Assembly (NCBI GenBank): GCA_021805805.1
Contig: JAJZEB010000001.1
Coordinates: 1-64,000, forward strand
Source: Pseudomonadota bacterium
GTDB taxonomy: Bacteria; Pseudomonadota; Gammaproteobacteria; Burkholderiales; Burkholderiaceae_C
Direction of reading: 5' to 3'
DNA length: 64,000 nt
Of the stretch, positions 55,402-64,000 are shown piece by piece; the stretch's first letter is position 1; each line of letters begins with the position of its first letter. The translations under genes and the position numbers were made by a program. The notes beneath the pieces are model-generated. The model was not told the origin of the DNA and made no database searches. It saw only the letters and a program-made list of their open reading frames with translations.

Positions 55402-58400
55402 TCAGCGCGTCGGCCACTGCGCGTACGGCAGCGGGCGGCCGAACAGGTATCCCTGGAACGTCTCGCACCCGGCCTGCAGCAGCAAGGCACGCTGCGCGTC
55501 GTGCTCGACGCCTTCGGCGACCACCTCCAGGTTCAGCGCGTGCGCCATCGCCAGGACAGCGCGGACGATGGCCCGGTCGTTGACGTCGTCGGCCATGTCC
55601 TCGACGAACGAGCGGTCGATCTTCACTTCGCGCACAGGGAGTCGCTTCAGATAAGCCAGCGACGAATACCCCGTGCCGAAGTCGTCGAGCGAAAAGCTGA
55701 CGCCGTTTGCGATCAGGCGTCGCATCGTCGCCACCGCGTCGTCCATGCGCTCGAGCAGCGCGCCTTCGGTCAGTTCGAGCCGCAGCCGCGACGCATCGGC
55801 GCCGGTGTCGTGCAGCGCGCGCAACACCTCGGCGACGAAATCGTGCCGGTAGAACTGCCGTGCGCTGATGTTCACCGACATCGTTCGCGCCTGCGTGGCC
55901 GGGTCGTCGCTCCACGCCCTCAGCTGCATGCACGCCTCGCGCAGCGCCCAACGGCCCAGGTCGACGATCAGACCGCTGGCCTCGGCGGCGGCGATGAAGG
56001 TTCCGGGCAGCACCAGCGAGCCGTCGGCGCGCTGCCAGCGCAGCAAGGCCTCGGCGCCGACGACGGCGCCGTCGCGATCGACCTGCGGCTGGTAGAAGAG
56101 CATGAACTCGTCGTGTTCGAGGCCGCGCCGGATCGCCGACTGCAGCGCCGCGCGCATCTCCACCGCGGACTGCATGGCCGGGCTGAAATAGCGCACCGCA
56201 TTGCGTCCGGCGTCCTTGGCCTGGTACAGCGCGATGTCGGCCTGCTTGATGCACACTTCGGCCGACACTTCACGACCGCGGAACAGGGTCACGCCGAGGC
56301 TGGCGCTGACGTCGAAAGGCTCGGCGCCGTCAGCGTCGTAGGCCTGCGCCAGCCGCGCGCGGATCGCCTCGGCGATTTGCGCGACCTCGGATTCGGCGGT
56401 CTCGAGGTCACGACCCAGCTCCTCGACCATGACGATGAATTCATCGCCGCCGAGCCGCGCCACGGTATCGGCGACGCGCGCCGCGGCGCACAGGCGCGCA
56501 GCGACCTCGACCAGAAGCCGGTCGCCCGACTCGTGGCCGCGCGTATCGTTGAGTTCCTTGAAATGATCGAGGTCGAGCATGACGATGGCGCCGTACTGCC
56601 CGTTGCGCTCGCTGGCGACCAAAGCCTGCCCCAGACGGTCCATCAGCAGGCGCCGGTTCGGCAAGCGGGTCAGCGGGTCGTAGTAGGCCAGCTCGCGGAT
56701 CTGTTCCTCGGCTCGTCGCTGCTCGGTGATGTCGCGCACCGTGACCCGCCGCCCCATGTAGCGCCCGGCGTCGTCGAACACCGCGCGGCAGAAATGGCTG
56801 ACCCAGCGCCGCTCTCCGTTGCGGCGGACGATGCGCAGGTTCAGTTCGCTGGAGCCGGATTCCTGCGCGTGGATGAAACGCTGCACATGCGCAGCCCAGG
56901 CCTGGGCGTCGGCGGGATCGACGATCAGGTCGAGCAGGCCCGGATTGGCCGTGACCTCGTCGGCGGTGTAACCGGTGACGCGCTCGACCGACGGGCTGAC
57001 GTAGATCGGCCTGCCGTCGGGCCCGATCCAGTACTCGAGGTTGTAGGTCCAGTCGATCATCGTGTGCAGCATCGCCTCGCTCTTCTTCAGCTCGGCAAGC
57101 ATTTCCTTGCGCTGCGTGATGTTGCTGTTGACCTCGACGATGGCCTGCGGCTGCTGTCCAGACGGCCGATACAGCGTCCAGCGGCTCTCGACGACGATCT
57201 GCTTCCCGTCGCGAGTCCTGTGCACGAGTTCGCCGCGCCAGCTTCCGGCTTCGACCAACGCCTCGCGAATGGTTCCGAGCGCGGCCGGGAACCGGGTCTG
57301 CAGCAGGTCGTGCGAGACGCGGCCGAGCGCCTGCTCCTCGCTCCAGCCGTACAGTTCCTCGGCCCCGGAGTTCCAGAAAATGATGTGGTCGTCGAGGTCG
57401 CGGCCGATCACCGGAGCTGCGCGCGCGAGCAGGTCCGCCTGCCACTGCAGGCGCTGCGCACGCTCGGCGATGTCGTGCTGCGACTGCTTGAGCTGAGAAA
57501 TGTCGGCGAACGTCAGCACCACGCCCTCGATCTCATCGCGCGCGTTGCGGTACGGCAATGTGCGCTGCAGATACCAGCGCTGTTCGCCGGCGCTGATTTC
57601 GCGCACCGGAACGCTGTCGCCGGCAAGCACGGCCATGCAATCGGCGTGCAACTGCGCGCCTTCGAACAGCAGCACGATGTCCTGCAGCGCGCGGCCCAGG
57701 TCGGCGTTGCTGATGCGCATGAGCTGTGCGCATGCCGGAGTGAAGCGCCGCACCCGACATTGCCGGTCGAGCAGGACCTTGGGCATCAAAGCGGCTTCGA
57801 GCAGATTTTTCAGGTCGGAATTCAGCGCCTCGACCTCGACGATCTTCGCATCGAGCGCCGCGTTGGTCGTCAGCAGTTCCTCGTTCAGCGACTGCAGTTC
57901 CTCCTTGGAGCTTTCGAGCTCCTCGTTGGTCGACTGCAGCTCCTCGTTCATCGCCAGCACTTCCTCGTTCGCCGCGCGCATCTCCTCGCCCGAAGCGCGT
58001 GCCTGCTCGATGGTGCGCGTGAGGTCGTCGCGCGTGGCCTGCAGCTCCTGGTTGAGCTGCTCGAGCGCCCAGCGGCTCGAATTGGCGTCGGGCGTCATGG
58101 TGATCGCCTCGTCGTGCGCCAGGCCGCTGAACGCGACCGCGAGCATCCAGGCCCGCTCCGGGCTTTCGAACGGATTGACCTCGATGCGCACCCCGGCCGC
58201 GGACGCCGCTTCGCCGCCGTCGGCGCGCACGTTGACGACCCGGCGCTGGCGCATGCGCCGGGCGTCGAGCATCGCCAGGCGCAGCGCCATGACGTAATCG
58301 GCGCGAACCACCTCGAACAGGTCGCGCGACGGCCTGCCGCTGGGGAAACGCAGGTACGGCGACAGATCGCCGGTCATGTAGGTGATCTGGCCCTTGGCGT

Positions 58401-59976
58401 CGACCAGCAGCTGCGCAGTGCCGTGCCGCTCCAGGAGCCTGGCGTGGATCGCGCCCTGGTCGATCCAGCGCTCGCTGCGCAGCCGCGGCTCGTCGCCGGC
58501 GTATGCGCCGACGGTGGCGCCGCGCGTGGACATCGGCAGCTCGGGCATGCGCCCGGCCTTGGTCGCGGTGCGGCGGTACACGCGCCAGGTCTTGGACACG
58601 GTCTCGAAATGCCGCTCGACGTTTCCGGGGGTCTCCGCCTTGCCGAGGAACAGCACTCCGCCCGGGTTCAGCGCGAAATGGAACACGCTGAGCACCTTGC
58701 GCTGCATGGTGCGGTTCAGATAGATGAGCACATTGCGGCAGACGATCAGGTCCAGCTTCGAGTACGGCGGGTCGCTGACCAGGTTGTGGCGGGCGAACAC
58801 GATCGCCTCGCGCAACTCCTTGCGCACGCGCAGCCCGAGCTCGCGCTCGTCGAAATAGCGCTCGACCCATTCCGGAGCGACCCCGGCCAGCGCGGCGCGC
58901 GAATAACTGCCGGCGCGCGCCACGTCGAGCGCGGCGCCGTCGAGGTCGGTGGCGAAGATCTTCACCGCGCCTGCGCCACGCTGGCGCATCTGCTCGAACA
59001 GCAGAATGCCGATCGAATACGCCTCCTCGCCGCTGGAACAGCCGGCGACCCAGGCGCGCACCGGTTCGCCAGGGCTGCGCGCCGCCAGCAGCGCAGGAAG
59101 CGCTTCGTGCTCAAGCACCTCGAACGCTGCGCGGTCGCGGAAGAACGCGGTCACGCCGATCAGCAGGTCGTGGCCGAGCTGAGTCAGCTCGGCCGGATCG
59201 TCGCCAAGCCGCTGCACGTACGCGTCGAGGTCGGCGATTCCCAGGATTCCCATGCGCCGCTCGACGCGGCGCGTCAGCGTCGGCCGCTTGTAGTCGCGGA
59301 AATCGCGATTCAGCCGCTGGCGCAGCAAGTCGAGCACGGCGTCGAGCTGCGCGTCGCGGCGCGCCTCCAGCGCGCTGCGACGCTGCGGCGCCTGCCCGGC
59401 GGCCCAGGCGGCGACGATCTCGGCCAGTCGCGCCGGGTCGCCGACTTCGTCGGCCAGTCCTGCCTCGCGCACGCTGCGCGGCATGCCGTCGAAGCTGGCC
59501 GTGGCCGCGTCCTGCGCCAGCACCAGGCCACCGCCGGCGCGCACGGCGCGCGCCCCGGCCGTTCCGTCATGTCCGGTGCCCGAAAGGACCACCAGGGCCG
59601 CCGCCGCGCCGCAGGCCGCGGCAAGTCCCCGCGCGGCCTCGTCGATCGGCCGCATGCGTTCGCCTGCGACCACGCGCGCGACCAGCCCGCCGCCCGAGAA
59701 CACCGGCTCGCACGCCGCCGGACAAACGTAGATGCAACCGGCCTCGAGCGCATCGCCATCGCCCAGATCGCACACCGGCAGCGACGTCCACGACGCGGCC
59801 AGCGCGCCGAGCTGGCTCGGGACATCGGGGCTGCGATGCTGGATCAGCACCACCGCGGCAGCGAGCCGCGCCGGCAGCGCTTCGACGAATGCGCGGAAGG
59901 CATGCAGCGAACCGGCCGAACCGCCGGCCAGAACGATGCGGCGACAAGGCACGACGGCGTCTGCGGATTCGGGCAT
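55402..59976 (-). CDS. CheB-CheR-PAS-PAS-GGDEF-EAL fusion protein (about 1524 aa)
   Basis: CheB GGSAGSLHAF / IQHRSPD / LSGTGHDGTAG; CheR VFARHNLVSDPPYSKLDLIVCRNVLIYLN; coiled coil; two PAS; RLGGDEFIVMVEEL; GAEALLRW, DDFGTGYSSLAYL. Confidence 0.93.
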   Translation of the reverse strand: MPESADAVVPCRRIVLAGGSAGSLHAFRAFVEALPARLAAAVVLIQHRSPDVPSQLGALAASWTSLPVCDLGDGDALEAGCIYVCPAACEPVFSGGGLVARVVAGERMRPIDEAARGLAAACGAAAALVVLSGTGHDGTAGARAVRAGGGLVLAQDAATASFDGMPRSVREAGLADEVGDPARLAEIVAAWAAGQAPQRRSALEARRDAQLDAVLDLLRQRLNRDFRDYKRPTLTRRVERRMGILGIADLDAYVQRLGDDPAELTQLGHDLLIGVTAFFRDRAAFEVLEHEALPALLAARSPGEPVRAWVAGCSSGEEAYSIGILLFEQMRQRGAGAVKIFATDLDGAALDVARAGSYSRAALAGVAPEWVERYFDERELGLRVRKELREAIVFARHNLVSDPPYSKLDLIVCRNVLIYLNRTMQRKVLSVFHFALNPGGVLFLGKAETPGNVERHFETVSKTWRVYRRTATKAGRMPELPMSTRGATVGAYAGDEPRLRSERWIDQGAIHARLLERHGTAQLLVDAKGQITYMTGDLSPYLRFPSGRPSRDLFEVVRADYVMALRLAMLDARRMRQRRVVNVRADGGEAASAAGVRIEVNPFESPERAWMLAVAFSGLAHDEAITMTPDANSSRWALEQLNQELQATRDDLTRTIEQARASGEEMRAANEEVLAMNEELQSTNEELESSKEELQSLNEELLTTNAALDAKIVEVEALNSDLKNLLEAALMPKVLLDRQCRVRRFTPACAQLMRISNADLGRALQDIVLLFEGAQLHADCMAVLAGDSVPVREISAGEQRWYLQRTLPYRNARDEIEGVVLTFADISQLKQSQHDIAERAQRLQWQADLLARAAPVIGRDLDDHIIFWNSGAEELYGWSEEQALGRVSHDLLQTRFPAALGTIREALVEAGSWRGELVHRTRDGKQIVVESRWTLYRPSGQQPQAIVEVNSNITQRKEMLAELKKSEAMLHTMIDWTYNLEYWIGPDGRPIYVSPSVERVTGYTADEVTANPGLLDLIVDPADAQAWAAHVQRFIHAQESGSSELNLRIVRRNGERRWVSHFCRAVFDDAGRYMGRRVTVRDITEQRRAEEQIRELAYYDPLTRLPNRRLLMDRLGQALVASERNGQYGAIVMLDLDHFKELNDTRGHESGDRLLVEVAARLCAAARVADTVARLGGDEFIVMVEELGRDLETAESEVAQIAEAIRARLAQAYDADGAEPFDVSASLGVTLFRGREVSAEVCIKQADIALYQAKDAGRNAVRYFSPAMQSAVEMRAALQSAIRRGLEHDEFMLFYQPQVDRDGAVVGAEALLRWQRADGSLVLPGTFIAAAEASGLIVDLGRWALREACMQLRAWSDDPATQARTMSVNISARQFYRHDFVAEVLRALHDTGADASRLRLELTEGALLERMDDAVATMRRLIANGVSFSLDDFGTGYSSLAYLKRLPVREVKIDRSFVEDMADDVNDRAIVRAVLAMAHALNLEVVAEGVEHDAQRALLLQAGCETFQGYLFGRPLPYAQWPTR

Positions 59977-60120
59977 GGCTTCGGGAGACGGCTTCGGCAA
60001 AGGCTTCGACTGCGCGCACCGACGCACAGCCGCGGTGGCGCAGCGTCGAGTGTAGCCGGGCACCCGCGGTGCGCCGGCAACGGGCCCGCCAGCGCCACGC
60101 CACAGCCGCGGCGTGGCGCG

Positions 60121-63100
60121 TCACGCGCGCTGCGCGCAGCCGAGCAGCCAGTCCTGCAGCAGCGCTGCGTCGAATCCGCCGACGCGCACGCGCTCGAGCC
60201 ATGCCACCGCCTGCGCGTCGTCCGCGCCGCGCCCGGCGAGGTAGGACTGCAGCGTGCACGAGTCGTCGCCGGCGTGCGCATCGTGGGCACGCCGCCAGTT
60301 CCAGGCCAGCGCGCCCAGGGCGTGGCGGATTGCGCCCGGCGCTGCGTGTTGCGCGCGCCCGCGGTTCCATGCCACCAGCTCGGACGCCGGCATCGGGCGC
60401 GCGATGCCGAAACCCTGGCCTGAGTCGGCGCCGAGCAGGCGCGCCACTTCGATCTCGGCTTCGTCCTCCAGTCCCTCGGCGACCACCTCGAGCCCGAGAT
60501 CATGGCCCAGGCGCACGCTCGCGCTGATCAGGCTCAAGGTCGGCAAAGGCCTGTCGCGCAGCTTGCACAGCAGCCCGCGATCGATCTTCAGGGTGTCGAA
60601 CGGCAGCAGCGACAGCCGCTGCAGGCTGCTGTAGCCCGAGCCCAGATCGTCCATCGCCAGCTTCACGCCCAGCGCACGCAATTGCGCCAGTTCGCTGGCC
60701 TGGCCGGCGGTGTCGACGCGCTCGCCCTCGAGCAGCTCCAGCGTCAGCCGCTGCGGGTCGACGCCGTGGCGCCGCAGCAAGGTCTCGACGCGCCTGGTGC
60801 AGGATCCGCCGCGCAAGGTCGAAGGCGCCAGATTGACCGAAACCTGCAGCGCAAGCCCGGCAGCGTCCCAGCGCGCCAGGTCGGCGAGCACCTGGTCGAG
60901 GCCGAGGTCGAACAGGCGGTCGAGTTCGGCGCTGCCCAGGAGCGGCAGGAACATCGCCGGCGGCAGCACGCTGCCGTCGGGCATGACCAGCCTGGCCAGC
61001 GCCTCGACCTTGAGCAGCCGTGCGTCGCGCAGGTCGACGATCGGCTGCACGTCCATGCGCAAGCCGCCGTTGAGCAGCCGCTCGCGGTAGGCGCGCGCCT
61101 GGTCCTGCGCAATGACAGGCGCCGGCGCCGCGCACAATGCCCAGATCTGCTCCCAGCGGTATTTCAGGCCGCGCGCGAACTGGCGCATCACCGACGACTC
61201 GAACTGGTTCGGAAACGCGCCGAAGAACGCCAGCAGGCCGACCGCCTGGCCGCTCGAGTCGACCAGCGGCACGCTCAGCGTCGAACGCAGGGTTCGGCGC
61301 GTCAGGTCGCTGGCGATCGTGCTCCAGCCGGCGTAACGCGCATCGTGCGCGAACGATGCCGAAGTCTCGATGCGCAGACTGCGCCATGCTTGCGCGCTGG
61401 TGCCCTGGCCGCGCGGCGACAGCGGGTCGAGCACCGCCTCGCGGCCCGGAGTCTGCAAGGTGTCGGCGAAGACCTGCGCATGCGGCCCGGCGCTGGCCTC
61501 CACTGCGAACACGCCGTCGGACTTCAGTCGCATCAGCAGCACGGCCTGCACGCCGGGCAGCGCGCCGAGCTCAACGAGCCCGTCGGCGCTGGCATCGGCC
61601 CAGCGCGTTCCTGCCGCGGGCAGCGGCGCGGCCAGCACGTCCAAGTAGCGCGCCGTGGTATCGGCTTCAATCTCAAGCTCTACCTGGATGTCTTCCTGCA
61701 ATCTGGCATCGGCAACGAACATGGTTCGAAGACGTTCTCGCCCGCCCATCGGCACCTGGTTCAACTGTTCGGCCAGCAGCCTGCGGTACAGGCCCTGCGC
61801 CTTCGACAGCCAGACTCCGCCGACGCCAGCCAGTGCGTGGATGCGGCCGATCTGCCGTGCGCGCTCGACGATCGCCTCGCGCGTGGTCGCCGGATCGAGC
61901 AGGAACCGCAGGTGCTCGGCCTGACGCTCGAGCAGCGCCGCGCGCTCGGCGTCGGTCAGGGTGCGCTGGATCGCAGCAGGTGCGGCGTCGCGCTCGAGTT
62001 CCTGGTAGAAATGCTCGGCGAAGCGGATTCCGGCTTCGGCGATGTGCCGCTGCGCTCGCGCCAGCAGCGCTCCTGCGTGGGCATCGAAGGCGTTGCCCTC
62101 GCTCGGAGCTTCGGCCTCGGCGTCGTGCGGCGCGGCCATTGCCCACCACCGATTGCGCACGTGCTTGCGTTGCTTGCACTGGTACATCGCCGCGTCGGCC
62201 TGGCGGATCAACGCGTCGGCATCGCGCGCGTCCTGCGGATACAGCGCAACGCCCATGGTCATGCCGACCTCGGCAGCGTCGCGTCCGCCGAGCTGGAACG
62301 GCGCCTGCACCGCCTCGTGCAGGCGCTGCAGCGCGTGGTCGAGCTGCTTCTCGGCCTCGCCCGGATCCAGATCCTCGATGACCACGACGAACTCGTCGCC
62401 GCCCAGCCGCACCAGAAGGTCGCTGCCGCGCAGGCGCGCCGCCAGCCGCGCGCCGAGCTCGCGCAGCAGGCGGTCGCCTGCGGCGTGACCGAAGGTGTCG
62501 TTGACGGGCTTGAAGTCGTCCAGGTCGATCAGGCCAAGCGCGACCAGCCGCCCGGCACGCTCGGCACGCGCCAGGATCCGCGGCAGGTCGTGATCCAGCG
62601 CGCGGCGGTTGGCCAGGCCAGTCAGGGTGTCGTGCAGCGACTCGAATGCAACCTGGCGCTGCAGCCGGTCGCGCTCGGTGACGTCGACCACCGTCCACAC
62701 CACCAGACGCTGTCCCGCTTCGTGCACCATGCTGGCCGACAGGTCGCAGCTGATCACGTCGCCCGAGGCGGTCTGCAACGCCGCGCTGGTCAATTGCGCA
62801 GACCCGCTGGCGTACAGCTGCGCATACAGCGCCTTGACGCGCTCGAAGGCCTCGTCGTCCGGGTACAGCGCGCGCGTGGCGCGCCCGATCAGTTGCCGCG
62901 GCGCGTCGCGCCCGAGCATCGCGGCGAAATGCGCGTTGGCGTCGACGATGCGACGCCCGCGGGTCATCACGATGCCGACCAGTGCGTTGTTCAACAGGCT
63001 TTCGCGCAATGCCTGGCTGCGCTTCTCACGCGCCATCAGATCGAGCCGGTCGAGGCCGCGCGAGACGTCCTGCGCCATCTGCACGAGCAGGCGCTGCAGG

Positions 63101-63585
63101 TCGGAGTCGAAAACGTTTTCGTGCTCGTGGTAGACGGCCAGCACACCCCAGATCACGCCGCCCCGGCGCAACGCGAGCGCGGCGCTCGAGCGCAGGCCGA
63201 AGCGGGCCGCGCGCGCGTGCCACGGCACCAGCGCACCGGCTTCGGCATACGCGTTGTGGAAACGCGGCTCGCCGTCGCGCCAGCAAAGGCCGATCGCACC
63301 ACGGCCGTGCGGATCGTCGGCGTCGGTGGTGATGACAACACCGTCGAGCGCCTCGACGCGGCCGGTGGCCGCACGCATGCGAAAGCGCCCGTCGGCGTCC
63401 GGGCGGGCAACGAAGGCCAACGCCAGATGCGCGCTGCGCGCGGCGAGCTCGCAGACGGCGCACAGCAGCGCGTCGTCGTCGTCGTGCGCGCCGATGGCAT
63501 GGTTGATCTGGGCAAGCAGGCTGTTGAATTCGAGCAGCCGCGTCAGGCGAAGCTCGGTCGCCCACTCTTCGGTTGCTCCGCGCAT
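60121..63585 (-). CDS. GAF-PAS-GGDEF-(globin-sensor-like)-GAF-EAL protein (about 1154 aa)
   Basis: RLGGDEFVVVIEDL; FAEHFYQELE...IGRIHALAGVGGVWLSKAQGLYRRLL resembles globin-coupled sensors; VEALARL, DDLGSGYSSLQRL, VVAEGLED. Confidence 0.88.
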   Translation of the reverse strand: MRGATEEWATELRLTRLLEFNSLLAQINHAIGAHDDDDALLCAVCELAARSAHLALAFVARPDADGRFRMRAATGRVEALDGVVITTDADDPHGRGAIGLCWRDGEPRFHNAYAEAGALVPWHARAARFGLRSSAALALRRGGVIWGVLAVYHEHENVFDSDLQRLLVQMAQDVSRGLDRLDLMAREKRSQALRESLLNNALVGIVMTRGRRIVDANAHFAAMLGRDAPRQLIGRATRALYPDDEAFERVKALYAQLYASGSAQLTSAALQTASGDVISCDLSASMVHEAGQRLVVWTVVDVTERDRLQRQVAFESLHDTLTGLANRRALDHDLPRILARAERAGRLVALGLIDLDDFKPVNDTFGHAAGDRLLRELGARLAARLRGSDLLVRLGGDEFVVVIEDLDPGEAEKQLDHALQRLHEAVQAPFQLGGRDAAEVGMTMGVALYPQDARDADALIRQADAAMYQCKQRKHVRNRWWAMAAPHDAEAEAPSEGNAFDAHAGALLARAQRHIAEAGIRFAEHFYQELERDAAPAAIQRTLTDAERAALLERQAEHLRFLLDPATTREAIVERARQIGRIHALAGVGGVWLSKAQGLYRRLLAEQLNQVPMGGRERLRTMFVADARLQEDIQVELEIEADTTARYLDVLAAPLPAAGTRWADASADGLVELGALPGVQAVLLMRLKSDGVFAVEASAGPHAQVFADTLQTPGREAVLDPLSPRGQGTSAQAWRSLRIETSASFAHDARYAGWSTIASDLTRRTLRSTLSVPLVDSSGQAVGLLAFFGAFPNQFESSVMRQFARGLKYRWEQIWALCAAPAPVIAQDQARAYRERLLNGGLRMDVQPIVDLRDARLLKVEALARLVMPDGSVLPPAMFLPLLGSAELDRLFDLGLDQVLADLARWDAAGLALQVSVNLAPSTLRGGSCTRRVETLLRRHGVDPQRLTLELLEGERVDTAGQASELAQLRALGVKLAMDDLGSGYSSLQRLSLLPFDTLKIDRGLLCKLRDRPLPTLSLISASVRLGHDLGLEVVAEGLEDEAEIEVARLLGADSGQGFGIARPMPASELVAWNRGRAQHAAPGAIRHALGALAWNWRRAHDAHAGDDSCTLQSYLAGRGADDAQAVAWLERVRVGGFDAALLQDWLLGCAQRA

Positions 63586-63786
63586 TGCATATTCTCCGCA
63601 CCTGCGGAGCGCACTCCCGCGCCCCGTTTGCAGGATTGTCGCGGCAGCCGACGCGCGCGCCAAGCCCCGCGAGATATCGCAAACGCCTGATGCGTGAACT
63701 ATGTCACACAACCGCCTCGCGCAACGGCAGCGGTGCCCGCGCCGGAGCGGCGGCGCGCGGGGCCGGTGCCGTCTGTCGAGCTCGCT

Positions 63787-64000
63787 TCAGTTTTCGATCT
63801 CGACCTGGCTCGCGACGTTCTGGCCGCCGCCCGGCGTGAACGTGACGTCGACGTGCACGCCATTGCCCAGCGTGCCTCCCGACACCGTGCTCGACGTGTC
63901 GAGCGTGATCGTCAGCCCATTGACCATGAAGCTCGAGCCCGCCTGTCCGGTCGGTCCGGTCGTGTAGGCGTAGACGATGCCCTTGGTCTCCTTCTGCCCG
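63787..64000 (-). CDS. DUF5666-like protein, C-terminal part (runs off window end)
   Basis: Minus frame GQKETKGIVYAYTTGPTGQAGSSFMVNGLTITLDTSSTVSGGTLGNGVHVDVTFTPGGGQNVASQVEIEN*. Confidence 0.55.
   Translation of the reverse strand, partial: GQKETKGIVYAYTTGPTGQAGSSFMVNGLTITLDTSSTVSGGTLGNGVHVDVTFTPGGGQNVASQVEIEN

Noticed and set aside
55501-60423. 1640-aa plus-strand ORF
   Set aside because: Lies antisense to the CheB-CheR-GGDEF-EAL gene; low-complexity RHQ-rich translation typical of high-GC shadow ORFs.
60502-63690. 1062-aa plus-strand ORF
   Set aside because: Antisense shadow of the GAF-PAS-GGDEF-globin-like-EAL gene, no recognisable domains.

Overview
This is a high-GC, gene-dense chromosomal window that looks betaproteobacterial (Burkholderiales-like gene content). 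I saw no rRNA, tRNA, CRISPR array or intact mobile element. From left to right it contains: (1) a heavy-metal type two-component system (kinase truncated by the window start) with a cytochrome c, a Gly/Met-rich Spy/CpxP-like protein and a SHOCT protein, preceded by a perfect 22-bp palindrome of the CusR-box type; (2) a HoxFUYH-HoxW NAD-reducing [NiFe] hydrogenase operon followed by an internally deleted D-serine dehydratase pseudogene; (3) a divergent functional-amyloid (Fap-like) export operon with a near-consensus sigma-54 promoter, close to a sigma-54 activator with a non-canonical receiver domain, and c-di-GMP genes (GGDEF, HD-GYP); (4) queE-rhlE-gluQRS; (5) an aa3 cytochrome oxidase and heme A/O assembly cluster that lacks cox11; (6) a bioC-like gene, comF and trmL, with short tandem repeats between bioC and comF; (7) a fatty-acid beta-oxidation cluster with a TetR regulator; (8) slmA-like, argB, a stress-type group and feoABC; (9) a PrpR-like activator followed by a B-A-B-A tandem array of four related secreted proteins with no recognised family; (10) two very large signalling proteins, CheB-CheR-PAS-PAS-GGDEF-EAL and GAF-PAS-GGDEF-globin-like-GAF-EAL. 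The strongest candidates for undescribed biology are the B-A-B-A secreted-protein array (51924-54403), the Fap-like operon with its sigma-54 promoter (13340-17690), and the two multi-domain c-di-GMP proteins. All calls come from reading the sequence and recalled family motifs. No database search was run.
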